64,000 nucleotides of DNA, from positions 1-64,000 of the forward strand of contig JAKCPI010005540.1 in the NCBI GenBank assembly GCA_023213315.1, given 5' to 3'. The notes under the pieces were generated by a model, which saw nothing but the letters and a program-made list of their open reading frames with translations, did no database searches and was not told the DNA's origin. A program made the translations under genes and the position numbers. Shown piece by piece: positions 1 to 11,520 of this stretch. This DNA is from Euborellia annulipes. Its lineage: Eukaryota; Arthropoda; Insecta; Dermaptera; Anisolabididae. Each line of letters starts with the position of its first letter. The stretch's first letter is position 1.

Positions 1-2960
1 AAAAGGTCATAATTAATCGTGTTTGATAATTAATGATCTCATCAAGGAGGCTGTTAATCGATCCTAGACAAGGAATAATTATTATTATAATATATTAATA
101 TATAGCATTGAATACGCTGTGCTTTATGAGGTGGCTGGCCATTCAGAGGGTCTCAATCATATGCCACAACATACTGACATATAATTACGCCATCGAAGGG
201 ATATCTATTAAATAGGCAAATGCAATCTAAAGAAAAGGTTAATCTGTCTACATACTCAATGAAATAAAAAAAAAAAAAAAATAATATAACAACAAGGTAG
301 TTGGGGGTGGTACACCCTAAGAGATTGCGCAGCTAGTTTTATTAAAAATGAAACATTTTAAAATATTTTTTTATTAAATCGGGATGGTAAATTAGAATCA
401 CATTCAAAATGTTTTTATTTTATTTTCAAAAGGAGATTATAATAAAATTATTATAAATATTAATAATAATAATTATTATTAAAAAAAAAAAAATACATTT
501 TATTATTATTTAAACTCTTATTATTATAATTTGGAATTAAAACGAAATGAAACATTCATTATTTAAAATATGATATTTAAAATAGATATATTTTTTTAAT
601 TTTAAGTCTTCTTATTTTTTATTCTCTTTGCTTGCCTGCTTGGACATGCGCAGCTCGCGTCTCTTTTCTATTATCTTTGATCCCTCCAAATCAAGCAGAC
701 CCATGCATGCCGTCTTGTGAATAATTAATCTTAAACCATCCATATTATTTAAATCATTTTAATACAAACTATTTATTGATATTTATTCTATATTAAACGA
801 GCTTCAAAATGAATATAAAATTTTTAAAATCGGTCATGAGATGGATGAAAATTTCAATGATAAAAATTTGACATTTCTCAGCTAATAATTATTTTTTCAT
901 GTAAGTTGAATATTTATATTTTCTCAAAAGATTCTTTTAATTAATCTAATCCAAATAATATTTTCAATTTCAGATATTGTTTGAAATAAATCAACTCGAT
1001 ATTTTTATTAAACGATTAACGTCGATGAAGAGGATGATGTTCACATCTCATTTTCATGGGAAGAAAATTATTCCTGGTATTTGACATTCACGAAATTTCT
1101 TTTCAAACATCAAAATAATTATTAAAAAATAATAGAGTGATTTATTATAGGTGAAATTGGGAATTCATTCTGATTTCCATTTCGTGTTCGATCATCGTGA
1201 TCCCTTTGAGTCCCCTAAGCGAGGCGATGAAGCTCGAATGAACTATTAAAGGTATTTATTAATTATTTTTTAATAAAATATTAAATGTTCTATTAATAAT
1301 TAAATATTTTTTTCTTTTTTATAGTGATTAAGTCATCCAACTTCCAATTGATTTGTTCTTACTGCAATAAAAATCAAATAAAAAGGAAAATTTTCCAGCT
1401 GGCATTCAAACTGGTAAGTAATGTTTATTCCTTTTTTATAAATATTTAGATTTTTCCCTGATAGTTTACATTCTGTAAATTTAATTAATAAATGATCAGA
1501 ATGGCTCTCTCTTTAGGAACCCTTAGAACTTGTCACAGGTCTTGCATATATATACAATTACCTAATTAGTAAATGTAATTAATATCCCTGCTCTATATAA
1601 TGAATTTGGCTATCTAATTTTCAAAAACTTTATCTATTTGATCGCAGGCAAAACTACTTGGCTCAATTCTTTCAAATAATTAAAGAATAGATCCCCAAAA
1701 TGCATTATATTGAATCATATTAGCTAATTATATAATTATAAATTTATATTTGACTCAATGTGAGTGTGTTTTAGGAATATTCATAATTTTATGGCTATCA
1801 GATTCTTTTTAAGGCAATAAGTCATCACCCTATATTTATTTCAAAGATGTCTTGATTGAATATTGAGAATTTTTTTAATTAAGAATGTCTCCTTGAAGTA
1901 TTATCTTTCTAATATTGACATAAATCATAGATGGATTGAATTTGTATTGTATTTGTTGGACATAGTAACAAAACTCACAAATTTATTCATTGATATTTAG
2001 TCAATAATTCTATCTCTATTACTTCATAATTTGAATAATATTTATTAGATATTTAGGCCTAATTACATACACCTGAATACATTTTTACTATTTTTATCAT
2101 GAATGAATTTTTAATCAAAAGTTCTATGATTAGGCCTAAATACTTTATAAATATTATTCAAAGTTTAAAGTATTAAAAAAAAATGTTTATATTTTTGCAA
2201 TATAAATCGAGCAAATGAGGCAGAATTGCTACCTATGGTTTAGGTCAATATTGAATAGACATATCAAGGGATTTCTTAGAAAAATTAAATTTAATCCGTA
2301 TGAAATTACCGGGAAAAAATAAAAATAATTTTCTCAACATTTTATCAACTCGAATTATTTTCTTTATTCAATGTTACTTGTGAGAATTGTTTTCTTTTTT
2401 CAAAAATTAATAAAGAAAAAACAAAATATAGCGATGAGCCATAAAACTATTAATATCAAATAACACATTCATAGACTATGATATAAATATACACAGTAGA
2501 ATGTATATATATATACATACACACAGAGGATTTGGTTATTTGATGTCTCTGTAATGAATACTTGGAATCACTTGTTTAATTAAATTATTTGAAAGAATTG
2601 CGTCAAACTTTTTATTATATGGCCTCACACAATGTTTCGTACCTCGCTATATCTTCTTTAAAATTTGGCTAAATTCCTTTAAATAATTAAAGAATAGGAA
2701 ATTATTCAAATTTATTTATTATTTAAATATGCATGGCCTTAATGAGAAGCAATCTATATGTGATAAGTTCGTTGTTTTTTTTTTTTTTTTAAAGTTAGTG
2801 AAAGCATGGACTTGGCTGGCGATTTATAATTCTTCCTTGGGAAGGAGGGGGCAAGTTTTGTGTAACCTATTTAAAAATAAGTCATAAATAAATTAAAAAT
2901 AAAATATTTGGAGTATAAAAATAGCAATTTAAATGCATTTAATTTAATGTCTTATGGCTA
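1..2960. other. AT-rich intergenic or intronic DNA, no gene assigned
   Basis: This stretch is strongly AT-rich with many A or T homopolymers and ATT/TAA microsatellite-like tracts (for example 421-500). No long open frame is present. Two short islands are bounded by good splice signals: 974-1076 (polypyrimidine-CAG before it, GTAT after it) and 1325-1413 (TTTTTTATAG before it, GTAAGT after it). Each is open in one frame and the two join in phase, but neither resembles a protein I know. The rest shows nothing I can name. Confidence 0.5.
974..1413 (+). CDS. two weak candidate exons (974-1076 and 1325-1413)
   Basis: The first piece is 103 nt, open over its length and leaves one base over. The second piece is 89 nt, begins with two bases completing a codon and ends on a codon boundary before GTAAGT. 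The phases therefore agree if the pieces are spliced directly. A further island at 1151-1250 (FVFDHRDPFESPKRGDEAR in one frame) has an acceptor-like start but its frame ends in TAA just before a GTATTT donor, so it does not fit. Composition is AT-rich and the peptide is not recognisable. Could be a host gene, a pseudogene or chance. Confidence 0.15.
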
Positions 2961-2969
2961 AGGAGATTT

Positions 2970-3298
2970 AATCAGGATTTGCTATGGAAATTTGCAGCCA
3001 GGAGATTAAATAAAAAATCTTTTTATTTAATTTTTATTTGCCGACGTTTCGGTCGTATATCACGACCTTTATCAGGGCAAATAATTGTCAACAATATGCG
3101 ATCTTAGGTATTTTAATATTTACTGTAATCATATACAATTTCTTTTTTTAATTTTTATATGTATATATATTATCATTTACTTGCTTGGGGTTTTGGATTC
3201 AATGATACACTGCTAGTGTATGTGTCGGCAAATAAAAATAAAATAAAATATTTTTTTATTTAATCTCCTGGCTGCTAAGTTCTTTCGACTTCCTGATT
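2970..3298. repeat. inverted repeat with one hammerhead-like motif (PLE terminal debris)
   Basis: Arms at about 2970-3043 and 3218-3298 are inverted copies, sharing the AGGAGATTAAATAAAAAA block and TTTTTATTTGCCGAC. The left arm runs into a hammerhead-like motif on the minus strand (3040-3078). The right arm breaks off before it. Confidence 0.6.
3040..3078 (-). ncRNA. hammerhead-ribozyme-like motif, core damaged
   Basis: Read on the minus strand: GCC, CUGAUAA, a six-pair stem II (GGUCGU/ACGACC) with a short loop, GAAAC, GUC, GGC. Stem I (GCC/GGC) and stem II are perfect. The conserved CUGAUGA box reads CUGAUAA, so the guanine that acts as general acid in active hammerheads is lost; it is probably inactive. 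There is no stem III, only CG between GAAA and UC, as in the small PLE-associated hammerheads. Confidence 0.6.
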
Positions 3299-3514
3299 AA
3301 ATTATTTGTTTTTTCAACTAGTTCAAGAAAATAATATCTACACTTATACTTGTATATATAATTCACTAATGTCTGTCTGTCTGAAACACTTCTTTTTGGG
3401 AAGGTTCCTGTCTCCCATTATGAACAATTAAAGCCAATTAATTAGAATAATTATTCCGTCGCACGGCGTGATGCCTGTTGAAAATATAGAGAGATTAAAG
3501 CTTTATGTTAACAT

Positions 3515-4019
3515 TTATTTATTTTTAAAGAATTTTTGAAAATGGCTAAAAGGAAAAATTTGTATTCTCTCTCCTTTCATTGGTGTTATTTTTCCCTCTT
3601 CTCGTGTCGATCTTTTTCTTAAGATCTTCACATACTGTTTCGGTTTTACTGTATATTCAGGGCCTCTGACAGAGGAGGGCAGAGGGAATAAATCCCCGGG
3701 GCCTGATCCTTTACGCTTTGACCAGAATTTTATAATGAAAAAAAAAATTAAAATTTTTAATCGTTTGTTCCATATCATAATGGCTTATAAAAAAAAAGAA
3801 TATCTTTTAAATTAGGTCATGAAAAAAAAAAAAAATTGAGATTTAGAATTCTACTTTTTTTTGGAAGGGTGGGGGCAGAGGGGAGGGGGCGTATTATATA
3901 TATAATTCCCGGACTATTCAAGACTTTCGGTGGTCCTGTATACATATACAGTATATTAATTAATTAATTTTCCCAAATAAATATATCCTATACTAGCTGC
4001 AGAGCTCCACCCCTGGTGG
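3515..4019. other. intergenic, unassigned
   Basis: Contains a short minus-strand open frame (to 3778) with no recognisable domain, simple A and T runs and a G-rich tract near 3865-3890. I see nothing supportable as a gene. Confidence 0.4.
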
Positions 4020-4027
4020 GCTTAGAA

Positions 4028-4302
4028 CAGTGGCGAATCCCGAGGAGTTTCTCCGGGGGGGGGGGGGGGGGGACTGGTCACTGATGTGACTGGTCGCACA
4101 GCACACAATTTTTTCTTATTATCGGCAATTTAAAAGTGCAGTGTAGTTGTTTACCAGAATATATATACAAATCAAATTTTTAAGTATTAGTTTTTAAAAT
4201 TTTATATTAAAAATACAATTTTTTTTCCCCAAAAAAATATTTTTCTCAAATCTCAGGGGGGTGGGGGGGGGGTAATTAAATTACCCCATGTATCAGCCCT
4301 TG
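4028..4302. mobile_element. short non-autonomous hAT-type element with 8-bp target duplication
   Basis: Begins CAGTGGCGAATCC and ends TATCAGCCCTTG, imperfect terminal inverted repeats of the CAGTGGCGGATCC type common in animal hAT elements. It is flanked on both sides by GCTTAGAA (4020-4027 and 4303-4310), an exact 8-bp duplication, the hAT signature. It has no coding capacity. The interior has a long G-run and a block (GTGACTGGTCGCACAGCACACA) also found in the terminal hairpin of the unrelated family A repeat. A sister copy is at 33106-33361. Confidence 0.85.
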
Positions 4303-4319
4303 GCTTAGAAGCAAATAAA

Positions 4320-5440
4320 CATTAGAATTTTTTTTAATTTATACAAAACTTACTTTGATTATCGCTTTTTAAAATTAATTTTAAATTAATTCTACCTCTT
4401 CTCTTTTATAAGCTGATTTAACTTTCCCTTACACTTCTCTTGCTACAAATTAGATTTAGAATTTTTTTTTTTTAAATAAAATATAAAATTTACTCTTAAA
4501 ATTTAAATACAGTACTTGTTCCCTCGTCTACTGAGACAATTTAGTGTATTGTATAAGTTAATTGTTTATTGCATTGCAAGCAACTGGGGAATGCTTCACA
4601 CGCTGGTTCCTCGGTATTACTTATCCGATAATTATTCTCTCTAAATAAACAAAAACGATTATATATCTTGGGAGATTTACTCTCTATCAAGTATATGAGG
4701 CAAATTTTTATAAATTACATTTGAATAAATATGAAAGGGTTTTATATGACCTGAGATGTATAAAGATACCTTAAAACAAAATAAATAATTTGTTTTTTTT
4801 TTTATTTCAGAGTTGGACTAATCGCCTTCGAGATTTGACATCATAAAGCATTGAAGACACCGCGAGTGCAGATGCGAGGAGAATTTGAGGAAGGCCGACC
4901 GAGTCATCAAGGCGATCTCTACGGCTGATTCCTGAGTATTGCAGCTACATAAAAGTCTGTATGAACATTTACGTGGGCGTAGAGTGAGTTAGATACAGGA
5001 TTTTCAAAATTTTATTTAAATCTTAATTCGGCCTAACATTTTAGGATATTTTCACATAGGTGCATGGATAGGATGTTATTAATACATTTTATTCTACCAT
5101 TTCAGAGTTTAGTGTTTGTGGATCTCAAGGTAATGGATGGATGAATGGTCAATGTGCATAAGGTAAAAGTTGTCAATTGATATTAGGTAGGATGCACAGT
5201 ACCTCGTTCATTCATTGCCCAACGTTTTGGATATCAACATCGTCATATGAGACAATTCAAGTGTGCATGTGTTATTATTTTAGCTATTAGTAATATTAGG
5301 GCATAAGTTTTGCGTGTATGGGGATCTTTCTATTTCTTTTACTAACTGACTGTTAATGTAATCCTTATTAGATTATCTAGCAATAGACAGGTTCTATATA
5401 GGGGGCGATAAAAATAATTAGAAAATCTCTACGCTCACGC
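4320..5440. other. intergenic; exon-like island near 4822-4982
   Basis: AT-rich to 4810. An acceptor-like TTTTATTTCAG at about 4808-4818 precedes a 170-nt island of more balanced composition that ends at GTGAGT (about 4981). Protein-like stretches appear in two frames (ENLRKADRVIKAISTADS and RLIPEYCSYIKVCMNIYVGV) but each frame carries stops, so this is either a decayed exon or a 5' UTR exon. No function can be given. Confidence 0.2.
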
Positions 5441-5449
5441 ATTTATGTA

Positions 5450-6170
5450 TTTATGGGGTGTTTAGGGCTTCTGTGTCGGGGTTCTCTGACGTTCTCTTGG
5501 ATGTTGGTCAATTGCGAATTGTCCCTCGTACTGGCATAGGGTGTTGTTGTTCTTTCCCTTTTAGTTAGGCAGGGCTCCCAGCAGAGGATTCAATTCGCTT
5601 TTGAGCGGTGTCTAAGAGGACTAGGAGAATTCCTTTATCCCCTTCGCGTATTTGAGAGAAAGAGTGTTTTCTCTTTCTCCGGGGCTTTGTCAGTCAGTGC
5701 TGAGTTCTGGGCCTTGGTTGTTTCAGGACAGAGTGAGTTAATGTTCAAGATGTTAGGAGTTCGAATAGGATGTTGTTAGCTTTTAGGGTTCTTTTTTTTC
5801 AGCATGCATCTTGAACAACGTCACTCTGTTTCTGAGATGAGCAATCAAGGGGGATCTTCAGTATTGTATTGACGGGCTTCCTTCCTAACTCGTGAATGAT
5901 TATCAGATCAATTAACTCTGTTCTATTTTAGCTCGCTATTAAATGACATTGATTAGGCAGGTGGGCGGAGATTAATTGATCTGTTGTAATCTATTTCCTC
6001 TTAACCTCTCCTTGGGTTTGTGGGCGCGTTTCACCGTATCGTTCCGAAGTGATGTAATGAAGGCTTACCTGCCTTCCGGGAGTGTTCCGCGTATCGCGAC
6101 CGTCTCAAGAAAGAAGAGGACCTGCATTTTAGAATTAGATGGCCGTCCTGGTCATAGATAGTGTGGGATA
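5450..6170. other. GC-richer transcribed-looking region upstream of candidate exons
   Basis: Markedly less AT-rich than its surroundings, with CpG-containing stretches and several pyrimidine-AG sites. Short open stretches occur in more than one frame (one reads FRECSAYRDRLKKEEDLHF near 6070-6135). It could hold 5' exons of the gene proposed at 6184, or promoter/5' UTR sequence. I cannot fix a frame. Confidence 0.25.
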
Positions 6171-6183
6171 GGTTAGTTTTTAG

Positions 6184-6971
6184 GATGAAGCCCACGTTGA
6201 GCCGAAAGAAGCAGTCTACAAAGTAAGTTGAGAAATTTTAAAATCTAATCTCATTATCAAACATAGAGTCTAATCGTTTATTTCTTTTTTTGTTTTAGAT
6301 GGTTAGGGTGGCAGTGGGGGCTGAGATCGGCGAGTTTCTTCAAGGCGTTATTAACCAAATGGATCCTTTGGTAATTAATATTAAATAATTTAATAAAAAT
6401 TCTCTTTTTTTATACTTTTCTCATTTTTTTTTATAAATAAATGGTAAATCAATCAAATACTGAAATTAAAAATATTTCTCTTGATATAAATCATGTAGGT
6501 CTATTTATGTAACGGAAATAATTATTATTATCATGAAAAAGACTAAATTTACCTCACTAATCTGAGCCTGATTTATTTATAATAAAAGAAGACATACAAA
6601 TGAAGCCATTTTAAATCATTATATAAAAAAAAAAGTTTCTTATATGCCTGGTAAATAACAAACGGAGAAGGGGATTTTTAAAATTAAATCGAATTCCGGT
6701 GTCTCTTGTAAATATATTTTCTCTGAAAACGATAATAACAAAATTGGTCTAGTTAAACATTTCTTTTATTTTTTAGGGAAATTTCTTCTCCGCTACTAAC
6801 TGTAAATTGGATCCACATGTTTCCTCTATTTCTAAATGCCCCAGAGAGAGAGACTCCAACGCATATATTGTATTGTTTGTACATTTGTATCCCAACACAC
6901 TCTTTCCTCTACTCTTAAATTGTTTTTTGTTGTTGCCCTGTTTCCTTGCTATTTTTTTTTTTTTTTGTTGA
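6184..6971 (+). CDS. candidate three-exon host gene fragment, function unknown
   Basis: Exon one 6184-6222 lies between TTTTTAG and GTAAGT and reads DEAHVEPKEAVYK. Exon two 6299-6370 lies between TTGTTTTAG and GTAATT and reads MVRVAVGAEIGEFLQGVINQ then MDPL. Exon three starts at 6777 after TTTTATTTTTTAG and continues GNFFSATNCKLDPHVSSISK before running into low-complexity sequence, with a stop at 6969-6971. All three join in phase 0 without a stop, and the peptide has the balanced composition of real protein, unlike most frames here. The true end of exon three is uncertain; a donor may lie before the T-run. I do not recognise the family. Both ends are missing, and no repeat matches it in the window. 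Confidence 0.4.
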
Positions 6972-7560
6972 AACGAGGAACGAGTAACGTTTTAGTCTTA
7001 CACCCCCCCCCCTTTCCCCTTCCACTTTTCGTTTATTGTTTGCGAATGCATTCCATTCAAACAACAACAACAACAACTCGGTCTATCTATTTCCTTTCTC
7101 TCTCTTCTGAAAACCTGCTCCATTAACGCTTAGATATACCTATTTATTCAACTCGTTTGTGGTCACTATACCCTCCGAATCAATTAACAAAACTAACCAA
7201 CCCCTCGTCGTTTGTTTGTTCATTTTCTCTTCAGCTTTGTCTTTGTCATTTCTACTTAAGAGTAGATTAATTGGAATCAATTGGAGAGAGCATTTAGTGA
7301 TGTAAACAAGAAGAACGTATTTAAATAATAAATAGGAGCCTCTAGAGGAAAAACTCACACACACTAGAGAAGTGAAACTTGTACACAAAATTTCATGATA
7401 GAATGAGCTGAATTGTTAACTGATTTTTAAGGTATAAATGTGTTGAGTCTATTCGATCACCTTTCTCTTGATCCCCGGTGACGTCATTGAACAAGAAAAT
7501 CAAAATTTGTTGCTTATTGAAATAATAACGATTTTTATGCAGGACTATATTCAGGCCAAA

Positions 7561-7700
7561 ATTTAATTCCTCTATACAGTCGACGTTTCGGAAGTATGAA
7601 CGCCTCCCTTCCTCAGGACAAATATGGTTTTAGAGGATTAATTTTTTGAATTTACATTAGTCCTGAAGAAGATAGGCGTTCAGCAAGGCCTTGGGCGTTC
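7561..7700 (-). ncRNA. degenerate hammerhead-like motif (7581-7616) and decayed partner
   Basis: Minus strand reads CUGAGGA, GGAAG...CUUCC stem II, GAAACGUC. The CUGAUGA box is mutated at one position. About 60 bp to the right a damaged half copy (TCCTGAAGAAGATAGGCGTT) lies in the opposite orientation, so this is another broken palindrome. Confidence 0.45.
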
Positions 7701-8055
7701 AGACTCACGAACCGACGAAGTTGTGCGCTATGCGACCACCCACACCAGAGTTTTTACTTTCGGCTACACACGTAACTGCAAACTTGACAAGCATGCACTT
7801 GCAATATTTTTGTACAAGCAAATTGAGAGAATTTTGCGCAGGCATTTTAATTGTTCAAGTCGCTTGATGCTTTAATCATGCACAAGTATATTTGCGCAAG
7901 CAAAACTCTCCGCCATTTCATAGACGCTTTGACATTTTATATTTAGTGATTGAAAATTTGTTATAGCTGTAGTATTATGTTCAAGATGATAAGGAATAAA
8001 TCCCAAAGAAGAATGCAGCTAATTTTATTTCATTTAATTTTAATAAAAATCACTT

Positions 8056-8094
8056 GCTGACGTTTCGGTTCGGGTTTGAACCATCATCGGAGCT
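8056..8094 (-). ncRNA. hammerhead-like ribozyme motif, left arm
   Basis: Minus strand: AGCU, CCGAUGA, stem II GGUUC/GAACC, GAAAC, GUC, AGC. It departs from the consensus CUGAUGA at one base (U to C). The cleavage triplet GUC and stem I (GCU/AGC) are present. Stem III is absent. Confidence 0.6.
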
Positions 8095-8311
8095 GTGATT
8101 TTGTCTTTATGTTTTTATACAATACATTCAAACTATTATGGAGGCAAGGATAGAGCAAATTAATATTATACACTACACAAAGATATTTTGAGATTATATT
8201 CAACTATTTTTATATTATATATAAATCTTCCCTATTTTTATATTATAATATTAATTTGCTCTATCCATAATAGTTTGAATGTATTGTATAAAAACATAAA
8301 GACAAAATCAC

Positions 8312-8350
8312 AGCTCCGATGATGGTTCAAACCCGAACCGAAACGTCAGC
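8312..8350 (+). ncRNA. hammerhead-like ribozyme motif, right arm
   Basis: Identical in sequence to the motif at 8056-8094 but on the plus strand, sharing the same U to C change. The change therefore predates the palindrome or is kept by conversion between arms. Confidence 0.6.
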
Positions 8351-8639
8351 AAGTGATTTTTATTAAAATTAAATGAAATAAAATTAGCTGCATTCTTCTT
8401 TGGGATTTATTCCTTATCATCTTGATTTTATATTTATTTAATCTATCTATCTATATATATAATTCGCTAATATCTGTCTGTCTGTCTGTCACGCTCTATT
8501 TAGGCAACTTCCAGTTGGAATTTTGAAATGAAATTTTATATGCATAAAGAGGACCTTCTCGGGATTACAGGAAAATTATTTTCATCCCGAAATTCCTATA
8601 ACTTTTTGAGCTGTTAATTCTTAAAGTTACGATTTTTCC

Positions 8640-8935
8640 CATAGGAAATGTGTATTAGATTCATGTCAAAAATTCGATGTCAAGATTTTGATGGATATAC
8701 ACGTTTTGAGGTCCCCTAAATCCAAAAAAGGGGTTTTCGCAACATGGTATGTCTGTCTGTCTGTGAACAAAATCTCAATAATGAAAAGAGCTAGGAGATT
8801 GAAATTTTATATTTAAGTTAGGTACCCCACCTGGGACGTTACACGAATCTTTTGAACAAAATCGGCAAAAAAGTACTAGTACTTTACTGATGTAGAGAAA
8901 GTTATGTGCTCTGCGACCAGTCCCACCAGATTTTT
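8640..8935 (+). repeat. family A repeat, internally deleted copy
   Basis: Shares with other family A copies the ATTCGATGTC...TTTTGATGG block, the ACGTTTTGAGGTCCCC block, a TCTG microsatellite, the AGTACTAGTACTTTACTGATG block and the terminal CACCAGATTTTTTC. The part between the GTACTAGTAC block and the hairpin is deleted here. Confidence 0.7.
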
Positions 8936-9256
8936 TCTTTATTCCTTATTGCTTAGTAAAAAATGTTAAAAAAGAAATAAAAGACGACAAAACATATGTA
9001 GCAGGTGCTGTCATATTCAAAAGTTGAAAATAATTGGAAATACAAGCCTTATATCGATCTTAATATTGTTGTTTCTGTACGGATAAACCTTGCGTGTATA
9101 ATTGGAAACCAAATATCTTAAAAAAAAAAAAAAAAATATTTCAAGTTACATGCATCTTTTCTTGCTATTTAAATCCCTTTCAATTTTTACATCAAACAAT
9201 TCGGTCGAGTACGATAATGGAAATCAAAAGTTGATTGCATATTTTACTTTCTATTA

Positions 9257-10085
9257 CCTATATATGTTAATATATATGGCGAGAGAGAAAGTATTGGATT
9301 CATGTCAAAAATTCAATGTCGAAATTTTGATGGACGTTTTGAGGTCCCCTGAATCCGAAAAAGTGGTTTTCGCGATACTGTCTGTGTGTGCGTCTGTCTG
9401 TGAATAAAATACCTCAAGAATGAAAAGAGCTAAGAGATTGAAATTTTATATCATCCTGGGACCTGACACGGAGCATTTGAACAAAATCGGCCAAAGAGTA
9501 CCTGTATACACATTTTCAGTTTTTTTTTTTTTTTTTTTTTGATTTTCTCAAAATTCACTCCAACCATTTTGATTAAAATTCATAAATCAATCATTTATTA
9601 GATACTCTTTAAAATGTATATTCTCATTTTACCATTGAAATCTTTTGAAATACACTTTACTCTTGTACTTCATAGAAAAGATAGGAGAAATGGATGCCAG
9701 GGTAACAAAATATAAATATTTTTTTTTTTTAACACTTACACTTTTTCTCATTCACACTCACACTCACACACCCATTCACACTGTCTTTTCGGAAACTTAG
9801 GCCAATTAAGACTTTGAACGATAACCGTTATATATGATAATATCTATTGTGGGTCCAGGCATTTCTATTTAAGCCATTTGGTATCTAAGTGACTTAAATA
9901 AAATCAGCGGACTGCCTGGGGTCCGAACCCGCGACGTTCGGTATAGAAAGTAGGCACGCTACCAACTAAACCAAGTAGGCTTATAAATATTTTCCCACGT
10001 TTATAAATTTTACATCTTGAATTCAAATGTAACGTATTGCCGGAAACTAAATATATGTCGACACAAAATATCTGGTGTGATAACA
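9257..10085 (+). repeat. family A repeat split by a tRNA-derived SINE
   Basis: Family A sequence runs from the AGAGAGAAAGTATTGGATTC start near 9280 to 9720 and resumes at 9983, ending in a truncated form of the terminal hairpin near 10085. The interruption is the SINE at 9721-9982, and ATAAATATT is present on both sides. Confidence 0.75.
9721..9982 (-). mobile_element. tRNA-derived SINE (family S1)
   Basis: On the minus strand the head reads like a tRNA: an A-box region TTGGTTTAGTTGGTAGCG and a B-box GGGTTCGGACCCC. The body has CCATTTGGTATC and AACGATAACCG type segments, then a GTGTGAGTGTGAATG tract and an A-run (T-run on plus, 9721-9729). Target duplication ATAAATATT occurs at 9712-9720 and 9983-9991. 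A second full copy is at 54520-54789. tRNA-like head, A-tail and target duplication establish LINE-mobilised SINE identity. Confidence 0.9.
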
Positions 10086-10129
10086 CAACTTTCGATTACC
10101 GAAGGCAAGAGAAAGATGTTAGTAAAATA

Positions 10130-10375
10130 ATTAGATTTTAGGTTTAACTGTGGTTTATTTGTAAAAATTACAACTTCTCGGCCACTCATTCTGTGGCCTT
10201 CTTCAGGTACAATTCAGCTAAGATTACAAAGGTTGTAACCAGTTCAATTGAGATTGTCTCAGATGTAGCAACCTTTGTAATCTTAACTGAATTGTGACTG
10301 AAGAAGACCACAGAATGAGTGGCCGAAACGTTGTAATTTTTACAAATAAACCACAGTTAAACCAAAAATCTAATT
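10130..10375. repeat. PLE-type palindrome with two hammerhead-like motifs
   Basis: Inverted arms about 10130-10222 and 10270-10375. The minus-strand unit (10170-10207) has GAGAA in place of GAAAC. The plus-strand unit (10296-10334) keeps GAAACGUU and a GACCAC/GUGGCC stem II, with CUGAAGA in place of CUGAUGA. Confidence 0.6.
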
Positions 10376-10565
10376 CTTTTACTAATGATAACAACTGTGA
10401 AAGCCTAAACTCCAAAAAAAAAGAGAAATATGTGTTCTGTGCGACCAGTCACACCAGATTTTTTTCATGACCTGAATAACTTGCAATAAATGTATAGGCA
10501 GGAGAGTGAGACACATAGAGCTTCAATTCTAAATTCCTAATAAAAAAGTCAATTTTTCCTGATTC

Positions 10566-10806
10566 CACTTATTTCATCTGACATTTCGGTATATTCTTCG
10601 AACCATCCTCAGAGCTAACATCAGCTTGGTCGGATTAAACAGTTAAAAGGGAAAACAATAGCATTATTTCTCATTTAATTCAAATGCACTTATTTCATCT
10701 GACATTTCGGTCCAATCTTCGAACCATCCTCAGAGCTAACATCAGCTTGGTCGGATTAAACAGTTAAAAGGGAAAACAATAGCATTATTTCTCATTTAAT
10801 TCAAAT
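10566..10806 (-). ncRNA. two tandem hammerhead-like units, 121-bp period
   Basis: A 121-bp unit beginning CACTTATTTCATCTGACATTTCGG occurs twice (from 10567 and 10688). Minus-strand motifs at 10576-10616 and 10697-10737 read CUGAGGA, stem II GGUUC/GGACC (second copy), GAAAUGUC. Tandem units of this kind are a known arrangement of PLE terminal repeats. Confidence 0.55.
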
Positions 10807-11361
10807 AGAAGAATTGTTAATATTTTTCTACCTGTAGGCCTTCACTAAGCAATATTCCTGTCTTCTAAAAAAAAAAAAAATGAAATGGACATCTAGAGAT
10901 GGATAGAAAGAGCTAGTAAGTGATACAAAAACGAATGGGTTATTTTATACGAGGTGCAAAAACTGTAATTTATATGCTTCAGTCACGAACTATAGGATGA
11001 TTGAAGAGATGATGTTCAAAGAACGAAGAAAAAAAAAAAGAATCCCCCCGGAGAGACGATGCGGTACGGAAAGCGGATTGTCTGGACCACAAAACATGGA
11101 GACTAAAAGCGGAGAAGGATGTATTTGCAGTATCAGTGGGCCCGAGAAAACAGCGTGTGGAAGTGAAAATTTAAAAGTTAAGCCGAGAAGGATAATAAAA
11201 AAAAGATTACTGAAAGCGAATCTATGACCTCTAGAGAAAGAGGCGAGATCTCTACCACTGGCTAAGTTATTCAAAAATGAATTCGAATGAAAGTAGAAGG
11301 TTAAAAAATGAGCGAGGCAGCTTGGGTTATTTTTTTTTAATTTGTTATACTGTATAAGCCA

Positions 11362-11400
11362 CGGCCTACGTTTCGGTCACATATAAGACCATCTTCAGTC
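11362..11400 (-). ncRNA. hammerhead-like motif
   Basis: Minus strand: CUGAAGA, GGUC/GACC stem II with an eight-base loop, GAAACGUA. The box differs from CUGAUGA at one position. GUA is an acceptable cleavage triplet. Confidence 0.5.
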
Positions 11401-11520
11401 ATACAATTAACATTGATATATTTAGATCAATTCATAGTCAAAATATACGTATTTACCCAAGCCATTGCTAGCATATTAATGCTGGGTAATAATTGATTAT
11501 TTTTTAGCATTATAAACATA

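Larger units (their letters stand above)
7984..8425. repeat. PLE-type palindrome with two hammerhead-like motifs
   Basis: Inverted arms of about 160 bp (7984-8145 and 8266-8425) surround a spacer of about 120 bp. The arms are nearly identical. Each carries one hammerhead-like unit, reading outward: minus strand 8056-8094 and plus strand 8312-8350. No coding sequence lies between. The layout matches paired terminal repeats of a Penelope-like element with the body lost, or a non-autonomous derivative. Confidence 0.7.

Noticed and set aside
10224..11274. Short open frames on both strands near 10.2-11.3 kb
   Set aside because: They fall in a hammerhead palindrome and unassigned simple sequence and show no domain or splice context.
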